Part shown: positions 54,325 through 63,277 of the stretch, piece by piece
How the letters are laid out: each line of letters begins with the position of its first letter
Numbering within the stretch: position 1 is the first letter of the stretch
Source: an uncultured Muribaculaceae bacterium
GTDB lineage: Bacteria; Bacteroidota; Bacteroidia; Bacteroidales; Muribaculaceae
Assembly (NCBI GenBank): GCA_947625935.1
Contig: CANQQE010000005.1
Coordinates: forward strand, 82,685-146,684
Direction of reading: 5' to 3'
Length of the DNA stretch: 64,000 nucleotides
Made by a program: the position numbers and the translations under genes
The notes under the pieces: model-generated
What the model was told of the DNA's origin: nothing
Seen by the model: the letters and a program-made list of their open reading frames with translations, nothing else
Databases searched by the model: none

Positions 54325-54864
54325 TCAGTCTCCAAACTCTTTGTGTAACGCTTCAAATCTGAGTGCGGTCGATTCGCTGTGCCTGCTCATTGACGCGCGG
54401 ACTTTTTCAAGGCTTTTCTCCTTCATGTCGCCGCTCTTAGAATAGAACTTGTCGGCGTAGCATATCAGCCGTTCCAACAGGCTTTCGGGCATAAGGTCGC
54501 GCCGCGGCAATGGCAGCGACATCTCGTCGATATCGGCAGCGCTTATTCCCGCGCCGGTGTGCCTCTCGGCAACGCGGGCATATTTCTCATCAAATCCGTT
54601 GTCGCGCAGCAGTTGCGCACCGAGTGTGCCGTGGGCTATGTAGGGTGCCTCTCCGTGGCAGTCTATTCCCGGTGCGTCGGTCTGAAAAATGCCTATGTCG
54701 TGGAGCATGGCGGCTTCAGTGATTTCATCTTCGTCGAGCGGCAGATGTTTTCGTCTCGCTATATCAATGGCTTTCGCTGCTACTGAGCGCGCGTGTTTAA
54801 GGAAAATATCCCGCCGGAGGGTACCGGCGGGATAATATAAATCTATTATTTCGTTATAGTCCAT
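54325..54864 (-). CDS. HD-domain phosphohydrolase
   Basis: The 179-residue protein has the metal-binding HD pattern: H in FLKHARSVAAKAID, the HD pair in AAMLHDIGIF and later His residues in AHGTLGAQLL and ERHTGAGI. Such HDIG-type domains hydrolyse nucleotides or cyclic nucleotides; the substrate is unknown. It lies 16 bases after ilvE on the same strand and is probably co-transcribed. Its stop is only 21 bases from the convergent lptD stop, without a clear terminator between. Confidence 0.85.
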   Translation of the reverse strand: MDYNEIIDLYYPAGTLRRDIFLKHARSVAAKAIDIARRKHLPLDEDEITEAAMLHDIGIFQTDAPGIDCHGEAPYIAHGTLGAQLLRDNGFDEKYARVAERHTGAGISAADIDEMSLPLPRRDLMPESLLERLICYADKFYSKSGDMKEKSLEKVRASMSRHSESTALRFEALHKEFGD

Positions 54865-54880
54865 TGTTGTGGGCGTCGGT

Positions 54881-55903
54881 TCAGTCGACTATGGTGTTCC
54901 ACCCGTGGGTGTCCTCGGTTTCGCCGAGCTGTATCGCGCGCAGGCGGTTGTATAGCGCGGTGGTGACGGGGCCGGGCTGGCCGTCCTTGGCTATGACATA
55001 TTTCTTCCCGGTGTCCAAGTCGTCGATTTCGGCAATAGGCGACGCCACTGCGGCGGTTCCGCAAGCGGCGGCTTCCTGAATGCTGTCAAGCTCTTCCAAC
55101 GGGATATGGCGGCATTCAACCTCGATGCCCATATCTTTCGCGATTTGCTGCAGGCTCATGTTGGTTATCGAGGGGAGGATTGATTCAGATGCCGGGGTGA
55201 TATAATGGCCGTCCTTGATTGCGAAGAAGTTGGCCGGGCCGCACTCGTCAAGATATTTTTTCTCTTTGGGATCGAGATATAGCACCGCGGAGTAGCCAAG
55301 CTCATGGGCGTGTTCTCCGGCCGATAGCGATGCGGCGTAGTTGCCGCCCACTTTCCAGCGGCCTGTCCCTTTGGGGGCTACGCGGTCATACTCGCGCATG
55401 ATGCAGATGTTCGTCGGCTTGAATCCCTCTTTGAAATAGGGGCCTACGGGGGTGACAAGCACTAAGAACAGGTATTCCGACGCGGGTTTGACTCCAACCT
55501 GTGCCGATATGCCTATCTCGAGCGGGCGTATGTACAGTGAGGCTCCGCTGCCATAAGGGGGGATAAAGCGTTCGTTGAGCTTGACGACCTTGACGACCAT
55601 CTCTTTAAACAGTTCGGGGGTGACAGGCGCCATAAGTATCCCTTTGGCCGACTCGGCGATGCGCTTGGCGTTCTCTTCGAGGCGGAATATCCTGATTTTG
55701 CCGTCCTTGCCGCGGAAGGCTTTAAGACCTTCAAAAATTTCCTGGCCATAGTGTAGCGAGGTCGCTGCGATGTGAAGGTTGATTGTTTCTGAGCTTGAAA
55801 CTTCGATTTCTCCCCAACGCCCGTTACGGTAGTAGCAGCGAACGTTGTAGTCGGTTGGCATATAGCCGAACGAAAGATTGCTCCAGTCTAATTCCTTGTT
55901 CAT
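54881..55903 (-). CDS. ilvE: Branched-chain amino acid aminotransferase
   Basis: The 340-residue fold-type IV PLP enzyme catalyses the last step of Ile, Leu and Val synthesis (and the first step of their breakdown). Seen are SLHYGQEIFEGLKAFRGKDG, the phosphate/arginine site YIRPLEIG, the PLP Lys in GRWKVGGNYAASL, and the late AAACGTAAVASPI. The length and these blocks match the bacterial long form (group II, about 340-350 residues). The gene has a leader of nearly 200 bases with a terminator-like hairpin, so it may be controlled by attenuation. Confidence 0.94.
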   Translation of the reverse strand: MNKELDWSNLSFGYMPTDYNVRCYYRNGRWGEIEVSSSETINLHIAATSLHYGQEIFEGLKAFRGKDGKIRIFRLEENAKRIAESAKGILMAPVTPELFKEMVVKVVKLNERFIPPYGSGASLYIRPLEIGISAQVGVKPASEYLFLVLVTPVGPYFKEGFKPTNICIMREYDRVAPKGTGRWKVGGNYAASLSAGEHAHELGYSAVLYLDPKEKKYLDECGPANFFAIKDGHYITPASESILPSITNMSLQQIAKDMGIEVECRHIPLEELDSIQEAAACGTAAVASPIAEIDDLDTGKKYVIAKDGQPGPVTTALYNRLRAIQLGETEDTHGWNTIVD

Positions 55904-56001
55904 AGAATATCAAATATGTTGCTTTGGCAAATTTATCAATAATTTTTTGAGATTACATAATTTTGGCACATAAAATGTCGATGTGCCCTGATATATGAAA
56001 A

Positions 56002-56035
56002 AGATGCCCCGTACTGTCTCAGTACGCGGGCATCT
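56002..56035 (-). promoter_or_regulatory. Terminator-like hairpin in the ilvE leader (candidate attenuator)
   Basis: On the minus strand AGATGCCCGCGTACTG and CAGTACGGGGCATCT pair with one bulge and are followed by TTTTTC, an intrinsic terminator about 100 bases upstream of the ilvE start. No gene lies upstream to be terminated, because the neighbour is divergent. No leader peptide rich in Ile, Leu or Val is evident. Confidence 0.55.
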
Positions 56036-56106
56036 CCTATGTTTCATGTTAGTTAGATCCTTATATTTTTTCAGGCTATGCCTATATTTTTTTCGATAAT
56101 CGTTTG

Positions 56107-56114
56107 CAAAGTTA
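56107..56114 (-). promoter_or_regulatory. Likely -7 element of ilvE
   Basis: TAACTTTG on the minus strand fits TAnnTTTG; the -33 is poor. Transcription from here would include the hairpin at 56002-56035 in the leader. Confidence 0.45.
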
Positions 56115-56215
56115 GCGATAATTCCCGAAATAACTGGTATATATATCCCGAATGGAGAAAGATATAACTAATATTAACTAAAATGGTGCCTAAATGTGAT
56201 AATTGTTGAAATAAT

Positions 56216-56246
56216 TTTGTTGATTCATAATACTTATCTATCTTTG
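56216..56246 (+). promoter_or_regulatory. Promoter of the glycerophosphodiesterase gene
   Basis: TTTG (56216-56219) and TATCTTTG (56239-56246) lie 19 bases apart, matching the consensus. The leader would be about 55 bases. Confidence 0.6.
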
Positions 56247-56306
56247 ACGCATCATAATAATCCCTACATGATTATCTTTTTTTACTAACCCCTTATACAA
56301 CTTTCC

Positions 56307-58343
56307 ATGAAACGACATCTACTGTTTCTTATCGCATTGCTTTCTGTGGCGACGAGTGCATTCGGCTGGAAACCTATTTTTGCCGGACACCGCGGTTCTT
56401 ACCGTGGGGTAGCCAATACAGCCGAGGCTTACCGCAATGGCGTGGATTATTACCATTACACTGGTTTGGAGTGCGACGTACGCGTCACAAAAGATGGACA
56501 TTATGTCATCCTTCACGACAACACCACGGGTTCGGTGTGCCCCGAAGCCGATATCGACGCGCAGCAATCCACATTGGCCGAGCTTAAAGCCCTCACTTTC
56601 CAGCAGACTCGCGGCGGTGTAACTTACACAGGCAAGATATGCACCGTCGAGGAATACCTTGATATATGCGTAGAGAAAAACGCTTTCCCGATCATTGAGC
56701 TCAAATGGACAACGGGTATCAACACCAACGATATGTCCAACTTTGCAGGGCTTCTCGACCTTGTCACATCAAAAGGATTGCGCCAGAAGGCTATATTCCT
56801 CACTTCGATGAACAAATCTATCGAGCACATCAAGACCAACTACCCCGATGTCACCTGCCAGTACCTTCTAAGCAGCGACAGCGACACCAAGTTTGAGTTC
56901 TGCAAAAAGTGGAACGTCAACCCCAGCTTCTCGGCAGGCGCGCTCACGCCGGCTATCGTAACCCGCTATCGTCAGGCAGGGTTTGAAGTTGCAGCATGGA
57001 CGGTCAACACCGAAGCCAACTATAAGAAATATGGCGAGATGGGGTGCTTCATGATGACTTGCGACTACCTCCGTCCCGACGATATGCCCGAGCTTCAGCA
57101 GCCTGAGCTGCCCGAGCCGGCACCCGACGCGATTGAGCTTGATGCCGTGGCGCTTTGGACGCGCTCAGCCAATGCCGGCGACCTCCCGGCCAACTTTCCC
57201 GCCAAAGGGGCGACCACCTATTCCACGGGTCAGCAAGCGGCGATGATCGATGGCGTCTTCTACGTCAACGACTACGGAACGAAAAGCCTGTTGGTGTTTG
57301 ACCGCACTTGCACCGAACCTATCGTGCTCCCTTTCAGTGAGACCACGCTTGGCGGTAGCCCCGTCCACGGTATCACCACCGACGATGCCGACAATATCGT
57401 GTTGCGCTATGAGGATTCATTCGGTGCGACCCCCTCGAAGGTACGTCTGTTCAAGAAAGGCACCACAACCCCGGTCGAGGTTGAATTTACCATAGACAAA
57501 GGTGGTCAGAACAACTTCGTTTACGCTTCCGGCGACCTCTTTTCTGAGGAAGGTGGATGCCTTTACTTCATGCCCAATAAACAAAAAACCGTCACTGTCG
57601 TAAAAATCGCCAACGGTGAGCTTGTAGAGGTTGTTGAACACGGCGGCCTTTCCGCAACAGGCTCGACCGCTTCTGTGATTCTCCCGGTAGGCAACAACCC
57701 TGACCATTTCATCTACCAGGTGCGTAACGTGGGTTTCTACCGCTTCAACGGCGAGGACAAAGGCAGCGTGGTGACCGGCTCCGCCTCTACCACCGCTCCC
57801 GCCCGCAACTCATCGCTCGGCGGTGCCTATATGACCCTCCTCGACCATGAGATACTCGCCCATCCTTCAGGCACTAACTATAACGGCGGCTTCTCTATCA
57901 AGGATTTGACTGCCGACAATTCCGACCTCGTCACTTTCCCCGCGCTTGGCTCTCAGGGCTACACCCTCAACGCTTCAACCGGTACGTTCATGCGCCCGGT
58001 CAAGGTGGCCGATAACGTCTACCACCTCCACACCTACACCATGGGCCACGGTTACGGCGTCTATGAAATCAAGCCCAAAGGCGTGAGCGGTGTCGACATC
58101 GCCGACGTGGCTGTCGAGTCAGCCAAGCTGACTGTGTTCACCAATCCCGTCGTGTCTTCCACCGTTGTCAGCTCAGGTGTTGCCCTCGGTGACCTCGCCG
58201 TTTACTCAATGAACGGCCAGCTCGTCTACACCAAATCTTGCGGTGATGCCTACAGCGCGTCCCTCGACCTCGGCAACCTCCCGCGCGGCCTCTACATCCT
58301 CCGCGGCAGCCGTTTCCCCGCCATGAAACTCGTCAAGCTCTGA
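56307..58343 (+). CDS. Secreted glycerophosphodiester phosphodiesterase with C-terminal sorting domain
   Basis: The 678-residue protein has a signal peptide (MKRHLLFLIALLSVATSAFG). A GDPD TIM barrel (about 22-265) has HRG in FAGHRGSYRG, the metal Glu/Asp in LECDVRVTKDG, His in VILHDNT and the later ELKW strand. A beta-propeller-like region follows (about 275-590). It ends in a Por/T9SS-like tail (TVFTNPVVSSTVV, LGNLPRGLYILRG, MKLVKL). It hydrolyses glycerophosphodiesters to glycerol-3-phosphate and an alcohol at the cell surface. The middle domain has no clear match. It is monocistronic. Confidence 0.88.
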   Translation: MKRHLLFLIALLSVATSAFGWKPIFAGHRGSYRGVANTAEAYRNGVDYYHYTGLECDVRVTKDGHYVILHDNTTGSVCPEADIDAQQSTLAELKALTFQQTRGGVTYTGKICTVEEYLDICVEKNAFPIIELKWTTGINTNDMSNFAGLLDLVTSKGLRQKAIFLTSMNKSIEHIKTNYPDVTCQYLLSSDSDTKFEFCKKWNVNPSFSAGALTPAIVTRYRQAGFEVAAWTVNTEANYKKYGEMGCFMMTCDYLRPDDMPELQQPELPEPAPDAIELDAVALWTRSANAGDLPANFPAKGATTYSTGQQAAMIDGVFYVNDYGTKSLLVFDRTCTEPIVLPFSETTLGGSPVHGITTDDADNIVLRYEDSFGATPSKVRLFKKGTTTPVEVEFTIDKGGQNNFVYASGDLFSEEGGCLYFMPNKQKTVTVVKIANGELVEVVEHGGLSATGSTASVILPVGNNPDHFIYQVRNVGFYRFNGEDKGSVVTGSASTTAPARNSSLGGAYMTLLDHEILAHPSGTNYNGGFSIKDLTADNSDLVTFPALGSQGYTLNASTGTFMRPVKVADNVYHLHTYTMGHGYGVYEIKPKGVSGVDIADVAVESAKLTVFTNPVVSSTVVSSGVALGDLAVYSMNGQLVYTKSCGDAYSASLDLGNLPRGLYILRGSRFPAMKLVKL

Positions 58344-58371
58344 TACCTGTCGACGACCGATAAGACACAGC

Positions 58372-58399
58372 GAGGGCCTGCGGATTTCCGCAGGCCCTC
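58372..58399. terminator. Bidirectional terminator between the GDPD and tsf genes
   Basis: GAGGGCCTGCGG and CCGCAGGCCCTC form a perfect 12-bp stem with an ATTT loop. It lies 28 bases past the GDPD stop and 27 bases past the convergent tsf stop; a TTTTA follows on the plus strand. Confidence 0.75.
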
Positions 58400-58426
58400 G
58401 GCTTTTATCTGATAATCGTGATGCGA

Positions 58427-59419
58427 TTAATCCTGGTTGAGGTTCACGCGCTTGAACTCTACAACGGTCAAGCCATCTTTCGCTGCCTGGAGATACTGGG
58501 CGATAGTGAGGTCGCCGTTCTTCACAAACTCCTGCTCCATGAGGCATGATTCCTTGTAGAACTTCTTCAGACGTCCGTCAGCGATGTTCTTGATCATCTG
58601 CTCGGGCAGATTTGCGGCCTTGGCCTCAGCGGTCTCGGCTGCGATTTTGCGGGCCTTGTCAGCTTCCTCGGTGGTAAGCCATCCCTTGGCGATGTTTGAC
58701 TCGATGTGAGCCTCAGAGTCAACGAGGTTGGGGTTGATGCCGGCCTTCTTCAGAGCGGCCTCCACAGCCTTCTTCACCTGCTCCTGCTTGGTCTTCTCGA
58801 CTGCCACGTTGTATTCTGCCTCGACCACGGCGGCGGGAACGCTTGCCTGGTCTACGGCTACGGGGTTCATCGAAGCGACCTGCATGGCCACGTCGCGGCC
58901 CACCTGGTAGTCTACGTCGGCGACGTTGAAGCCAACGATGGTCGAGAGCTTGTTGCCCAAGTGGTTGTACGAGGTGGTCGATGCTGCCTCAATCCACTCA
59001 TATGCGCCAAGTTCGGTCTTTTCGCCGGTCTTGCCGCTTTCCTCTACGATGAGAGCCTCGATGGTCTGGCCGTCGAGGGTGAGAGCCTTCAGCTCCTCTA
59101 CCGATTTCACTTTGTTGGCAACGGCTGCGTCGAGCACCTTCTGGGTGAGTTCGACGAAACCTGCGTTTTTAGCCACGAAGTCGGTCTCGCACTTCAAGGC
59201 TACGATAGCTGCGAAGTTACCTTCGTTTTTAGCGAGTACGCAGCCCTCGGCTGCCTCGCGGTCTTCGCGTTTTGCTGCCACTGCCTGACCCTTCTTGCGG
59301 AGGATTTCGACAGCGGCCTCGATGTCACCGTTGGTTTCTGCGAGAGCCTTCTTGCAGTCCATCAGACCTGCGCTTGTCAAGTGGCGCAGCTTGGTGATTT
59401 CGGCCATTGTAACTGCCAT
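58427..59419 (-). CDS. tsf: Elongation factor Ts
   Basis: This 330-residue nucleotide-exchange factor recycles EF-Tu. Seen are the UBA-like N-terminus (KLRHLTSAGLMDCKKALAET), the family core LKCETDFVAKN and a late QPFVKN-like QEFVKNGDLTIAQYL. The MAVTMAEI start at 59419 has AGGA nine bases upstream; the ATG at 59407 would give the shorter conventional start. It follows rpsB, the usual order. The protein is longer than E. coli EF-Ts (283) as is common in Bacteroidetes. Confidence 0.96.
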   Translation of the reverse strand: MAVTMAEITKLRHLTSAGLMDCKKALAETNGDIEAAVEILRKKGQAVAAKREDREAAEGCVLAKNEGNFAAIVALKCETDFVAKNAGFVELTQKVLDAAVANKVKSVEELKALTLDGQTIEALIVEESGKTGEKTELGAYEWIEAASTTSYNHLGNKLSTIVGFNVADVDYQVGRDVAMQVASMNPVAVDQASVPAAVVEAEYNVAVEKTKQEQVKKAVEAALKKAGINPNLVDSEAHIESNIAKGWLTTEEADKARKIAAETAEAKAANLPEQMIKNIADGRLKKFYKESCLMEQEFVKNGDLTIAQYLQAAKDGLTVVEFKRVNLNQD

Positions 59420-59445
59420 ATTTCAGTTTCCTTTCTTTTTTGAAA

Positions 59446-59479
59446 GAGGGTGTGCAGTTCTGATCGCTGACACACCCTC
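59446..59479 (-). terminator. Hairpin between rpsB and tsf
   Basis: GAGGGTGTG and CACACCCTC form a perfect 9-bp stem with a 16-base loop; TTTC and later TTTTTT follow on the minus strand. It may partly terminate after rpsB, as in other bacteria. Confidence 0.5.
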
Positions 59480-59554
59480 CTTCCTTTTGGTTGTTTTTAT
59501 CGGGTTATGTTAGGATGAGAGAGGTGATGCCTGCCGGAGCGGGGGAGGGTTCGA

Positions 59555-60394
59555 TTATTCCTCGGTGGCGTTTGCGGCCGGAGCCTCGGCGGCTTCTGCT
59601 TCAGCGGCGGGAGCCTCGGCGGCTTCCTCACCCTTGCGCACGCGGCGGCGTTCGCGGCGGGGAGCTGCGCCCTCACCCTCGGCTGCTGCGGTGTCCACCT
59701 TCTCAGCCTTGCGCTCCTCCAGACCCTCGGCCATTGCGCTTACTACGGTGTCGAGGATAATCTCGATTGACTTTGAAGCGTCGTCGTTGGCGGGGATCAT
59801 GAAGTCGACGTTTGACGGGTCAGAGTTGGTGTCGACCATGGCGAACACGGGGATGCCCAGGCGGTTGGCCTCGGCCACTGCGATGCGCTCTTTAAGCACG
59901 TCGACAACGAAGATAGCCGAGGGAAGACGGTTCAGGTCGGCGATTGAGCCGAGGGTCTTCTCGAGTTTCTCGCGCTGGCGGTGGATTTGGAGCTTCTCGC
60001 GCTTCGACAGATTGTCAAATGTACCATCCTTGGTCATCTTGTCGATTGAAGCCATCTTCTTGACGGCTTTGCGGATGGTGGGGAAGTTGGTGAGCATACC
60101 GCCGGGCCAGCGTTCGGTGACGTAAGGCATATTGATTGACGACGCTTTGTCGGCGATAACTTGTTTGGCCTGTTTTTTGGTGGCGACAAAAAGAACCTTT
60201 TTGCCTGCCTTTGCTATGCTTTTAAGAGCTGCGGCAGCTTCTTCTACTTTAGCCGCGGTCTTATAAAGATCGATGATGTGGATACCGTTGCGCTCCATGA
60301 AGATGTAAGGAGCCATGGCAGGATTCCATTTTCTTTTGAGGTGACCGAAGTGGCAACCTGCCTCGAGTAATTGGTCAAATGTTGGAGTTGACAT
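59555..60394 (-). CDS. rpsB: 30S ribosomal protein S2
   Basis: The 279-residue S2 shows GCHFGHLKRKWNPAMAPYIF, the YVTERWPGGMLTNFPTI block and LPSAIFVVDVLKE. The C-terminal 50 residues are an Ala/Glu-rich disordered tail (ERKAEKVDTAAAEGEG onward) that is longer than in E. coli and has an odd run of repeated Ala-Glu-Ala units. S2 is in the 30S subunit and, with the next gene tsf, part of the long rplM-rpsI-rpsB-tsf unit. The 166-base leader between rpsI and rpsB is GC-rich and folded near 60480-60540, which may allow control by S2. Confidence 0.96.
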   Translation of the reverse strand: MSTPTFDQLLEAGCHFGHLKRKWNPAMAPYIFMERNGIHIIDLYKTAAKVEEAAAALKSIAKAGKKVLFVATKKQAKQVIADKASSINMPYVTERWPGGMLTNFPTIRKAVKKMASIDKMTKDGTFDNLSKREKLQIHRQREKLEKTLGSIADLNRLPSAIFVVDVLKERIAVAEANRLGIPVFAMVDTNSDPSNVDFMIPANDDASKSIEIILDTVVSAMAEGLEERKAEKVDTAAAEGEGAAPRRERRRVRKGEEAAEAPAAEAEAAEAPAANATEE

Positions 60395-60560
60395 TGTTAA
60401 GTTGGTTTGTTTACGTTCTTTTGTTTTTTTACAATCGCGGGGTAGGGAACGTGTCCATCTCCGGGATTTAGATACTAAACACTTTTTGGTCGGCTCTCCG
60501 GCTCCTCGGCCTCAGGCGGCTATGCCGCTGCGGGCAGGTGTCCGGCAAAGCTGCGCGGCA

Positions 60561-60947
60561 TTAACGCTTTGAGAACTGGAAGCGTTTGCGGGCTTTGGGC
60601 TGACCGGGCTTCTTTCTTTCCACGGCGCGGGGGTCGCGGGTGATGAAGCCTTCCACGCGCAGTGCGTGCTTGTCCTCGGGGTTGATTTTGACCAATGCGC
60701 GGGCTATCGCCAGGCGCAGGGCCTCGGCCTGACCTTTGTAGCCGCCGCCGTCGAGATTGACTTTGATGTCATACTTCTCTGCGACGTCAAGTGTGGTCAG
60801 AGGCTGCTTTACTATATATTGGAGGATGGACGACGGGAAGTACACATCCAGCGGGCGCTTGTTGATGGTGATATTGCCGTTGCCTTCTTTGACGATCACA
60901 CGGGCGATGGCGGCTTTACGGCGGCCGATTGCGTTAACTGTTTCCAT
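60561..60947 (-). CDS. rpsI: 30S ribosomal protein S9
   Basis: The 128-residue S9 is complete: NAIGRRKAAIARVIVKEGNG at the start, LDGGGYKGQAEALRLAIARA in the middle and the conserved RKKPGQPKARKRFQFSKR end that reaches the ribosomal P site. It follows rplM by 8 bases, the usual pair. Confidence 0.97.
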   Translation of the reverse strand: METVNAIGRRKAAIARVIVKEGNGNITINKRPLDVYFPSSILQYIVKQPLTTLDVAEKYDIKVNLDGGGYKGQAEALRLAIARALVKINPEDKHALRVEGFITRDPRAVERKKPGQPKARKRFQFSKR

Positions 60948-60955
60948 TCCTACAA

Positions 60956-61435
60956 TTATTTAGCGTTGTTAAGGTCTAATACTTTGGGGTTCTGAGCGGC
61001 GTGAGGATGCTCGGGGCCGTTGTAGACGTGCATATTGTTGATCAGTTTGCGGCCAAGGCGGTTCTTCGGCAGCATACCTTTCATCACATGGATAAACAAC
61101 GGATGGTAACCCGGTTTGATGTGCTTGTTGAACGACTTCTTCATCAACAGCTCAGGGGTGGTCTCGCGCTGGCCGCCGGGATATCCCGTGTAGCTCAGAT
61201 AGATGTGGTCGGTCCACTTCTTGCCGGTCAGTTTCACCTTGTCGGCGTTGATGATGATGACATTGTCACCGCACTCTACGAAAGGAGAGTACGACGGTTT
61301 GTTTTTGCCGCGCAGGATTTTTGCGACTTGCGAGCAAAGACGTCCGAGAACCTGGTCGGTAGCATCGATCACTACCCACTCCTTCTCGACGCTCTGCGCG
61401 TTGGGTGATACGGTCTTGTAACTTAAAGTATCCAC
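60956..61435 (-). CDS. rplM: 50S ribosomal protein L13
   Basis: The 159-residue L13 has the signature WVVIDATDQVLGRLCSQVAK, KWTDHIYLSYTGYPGGQ and the MLPKNRLGRKLINNMHVY block. It is the first gene of rplM-rpsI-rpsB-tsf, behind a consensus promoter and a leader of about 100 bases in which CGGCC-rich stems could form. Autoregulation by L13 is possible but not shown. Confidence 0.97.
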   Translation of the reverse strand: MDTLSYKTVSPNAQSVEKEWVVIDATDQVLGRLCSQVAKILRGKNKPSYSPFVECGDNVIIINADKVKLTGKKWTDHIYLSYTGYPGGQRETTPELLMKKSFNKHIKPGYHPLFIHVMKGMLPKNRLGRKLINNMHVYNGPEHPHAAQNPKVLDLNNAK

Positions 61436-61544
61436 GTTTAAATGTTTGATTAATAGTTAAATAGTTTGGCTGGCAACCACACCGCGCTCGGCCAAAAGCG
61501 TTGCGGGTCGTCGGCCGGTTATTAATTTGGACATAATCGGACTG

Positions 61545-61576
61545 CAAAGGTAGCGATTTATCTCCCTATCTCCAAA
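61545..61576 (-). promoter_or_regulatory. Promoter of the rplM operon
   Basis: TTTG (61573-61576) and TACCTTTG (61545-61552) on the minus strand are 20 bases apart, matching the consensus. Confidence 0.7.
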
Positions 61577-61807
61577 TATTTTAACCCCAAATTTTCGCAG
61601 GCGGGTCTTGCCGTCTTTGCGCCTCGTGAGTCCCTGCCGGGACTCATCCATGTTTAGCTGCGACGGACATGTAACGCCGCCGCTATCCCCGGCGTTGGAT
61701 AACCCCATGTTGGAGCGCATTGCGCGACTACATGGGGCCCGACCGACAAACCCTAAAATTGCTACCTCGCAGAGGTTGCGCCTCCTCACGCCTCCGCCGA
61801 AAGGCGA
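61577..61807. other. GC-rich hairpin-rich intergenic stretch
   Basis: Between the rplM promoter and the rpmA terminator lie several short dyads: GAGTCCC/GGGACTC near 61628-61645, GCCGCCG/CGGCG near 61676-61695, and CCCCATGT/ACATGGGG near 61705-61737. No convincing gene is present. The dyads make it look like a repeat cluster rather than coding sequence. Confidence 0.4.
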
Positions 61808-61841
61808 AACCCCGACTCCGGTCAAACGAAGTCGGGGTTTC
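61808..61841 (-). terminator. Terminator of rplU-rpmA
   Basis: AAACCCCGACT and AGTCGGGGTTT form a perfect 11-bp stem with a 12-base loop, 37 bases past the rpmA stop at 61879. Confidence 0.7.
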
Positions 61842-61878
61842 CCGATGCTTTTTGTTTTGGTGTCCGTGTTGCGGGGAC

Positions 61879-62151
61879 TTATGCCTCGGCCACAACGTCC
61901 ACCGGCTTCACGTTGATGAAGCGGCGTCCGTTTTTGCCCACGGTGAACACTACTGTGCCGTCGATGAGCGCGTAGATTGTGTGGTCCTTGCCCAGACCCA
62001 CGTTCAGACCCGGGTGGTGCACTGTGCCGCGCTGGCGCTTGATGATGCTGCCGGCTTTGGCAAACTGGCCGCCGAAAATCTTAACGCCGAGTCGCTTGCT
62101 TTCCGATTCGCGACCGTTCTTCGAACTACCTACACCTTTCTTATGTGCCAT
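61879..62151 (-). CDS. rpmA: 50S ribosomal protein L27
   Basis: The 90-residue L27 begins [20 protein letters not shown], without the N-terminal processing extension seen in Firmicutes, and holds [20 protein letters not shown] and [18 protein letters not shown]. It follows rplU by 21 bases, the conserved rplU-rpmA order. Confidence 0.97.
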   Translation of the reverse strand: MAHKKGVGSSKNGRESESKRLGVKIFGGQFAKAGSIIKRQRGTVHHPGLNVGLGKDHTIYALIDGTVVFTVGKNGRRFINVKPVDVVAEA

Positions 62152-62172
62152 TTCTTTTTCAGGTTTTAAGGG

Positions 62173-62493
62173 TTAAGCAATCACGTCTTTGATCACGAGC
62201 TGGGTGAAATACTGGCGATGGCCGTTTTTGCGGCGGTAACCTTTTCTTCTCTTTTTCTTGAAGACGATTACCTTTTCACCTTTCACGAGGGGACGTTTAA
62301 CCTCGCAAACAACTTTGGCTCCTTCAACGGTAGGAGCGCCCACCTTAACGGCACCGTCGGCGTCTACGAGGAGCACGCGGTCAAACTCTACGGTCTCACC
62401 CTCCTTTTTCTCCTCGCCGAGATAGTGAACATACAAGAACTTGTCTTTCTCAGCTTTAAACTGTTGTCCTTGGATTTCTACGATTACGAACAT
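62173..62493 (-). CDS. rplU: 50S ribosomal protein L21
   Basis: The ATG at 62493 gives 106 residues, the normal L21 length (an upstream in-frame ATG would add 16 non-family residues). It starts [20 protein letters not shown] and ends [17 protein letters not shown] plus a short tail, with the conserved [17 protein letters not shown]-binding block. A consensus promoter lies about 100 bases upstream. Confidence 0.96.
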   Translation of the reverse strand: MFVIVEIQGQQFKAEKDKFLYVHYLGEEKKEGETVEFDRVLLVDADGAVKVGAPTVEGAKVVCEVKRPLVKGEKVIVFKKKRRKGYRRKNGHRQYFTQLVIKDVIA

Positions 62494-62593
62494 TGTGTTA
62501 TAACGTAATTTACAGGTTACTCCGTCGGGCGAAAGCCGCAATCATCGCGCGCTTTGCTTCATCATCGGCCCGGTGCGGAAAAATTAGCGACTG

Positions 62594-62625
62594 CAAAGAT
62601 AACGCCTTTTCTCCTCACCGCCAAA
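62594..62625 (-). promoter_or_regulatory. Promoter of rplU-rpmA
   Basis: TTTG (62622-62625) and TATCTTTG (62594-62601) on the minus strand lie 20 bases apart, matching the consensus. Confidence 0.65.
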
Positions 62626-62655
62626 CATTCCCGCAAAAAAAATCAAATACGGCAG

Positions 62656-63277
62656 GTAGGGTCAGCCCATGGGCTGACCGCCATTTCGCTGCCATGCGGC
62701 TTGCCCATGGGCAAGCCCTACCCGCAAGCTCTCGTCAGGCGTGGTTTTCAGTAAGTAGGGTCAGCCCATGGGCTGACCGCCCGTTTCGCGAGCGTGGGCT
62801 GACCGCCCGTTTCGCGAGTATGGGCTGACCGCCGTTTTGCTGCCCTGCGGCTTGCCCATGGGCAAGCCCTACCTCCCATTCATGCCGCACATTGTGATTT
62901 TCCGGCAAGTAGGGTCAGCCCATGGGCTGACCGCCCGTTTCGCGAGCGTAGGCTGACCGCCCGTTTCGCGAGCGTAGGCTGACCGTCGTTTTGCTGCCAT
63001 GCGGCTTGCCCATGGGCAAGCCCTACCCGCAAGCTCTCGTCAGGCGTGATTTTCCGGCAAGTAGGGTCAGCCCATGGGCTGACCGCCCGTTTCGCGAGTA
63101 TGGGCTGACCGCTGTTTTGCTGCCCTGCGGCTTGCCCATGGGCAAGCCCTACCTCCCATTCATGCCGCCGACTGTGATTTTCCGGCAAGTAGAGTCAGCC
63201 CATGGGCTGACCGCCCGTTTCGCGAACGTGTGCTGACCGCTGTTTCGCGAGCGTGGGTTTCATGTTGACCGCTACTT
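62656..63277. repeat. REP array of five palindromic units
   Basis: Five units begin with GTAGGG (one GTAGAG) and four end with CCCTAC: 62656-62721, 62755-62872, 62909-63026, 63061-63152 and a worn copy, 63189-63277. Each carries palindrome A, GGTCAGCCCATGGGCTGACC, and then palindrome B, GCTTGCCCATGGGCAAGC; the last unit lacks B. Short blocks of the type TTTCGCGAGCGTGGGCTGAC sit between them in variable number. The linkers alternate: CCGCAAGCTCTCGTCAGGCG after units 1 and 3, CTCCCATTCATGCCGC after units 2 and 4. The array therefore grew by doubling of a two-unit block. Confidence 0.85.

Noticed and set aside
61457-61825. 122-codon frame between rplM and rpmA
   Set aside because: It crosses the rplM promoter and the rpmA terminator and is Gly/Arg-rich by base composition only.
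62656-63260. CRISPR array
   Set aside because: The repeats are palindromic, differ in unit length, and their linkers recur instead of being unique spacers; they are REP units.
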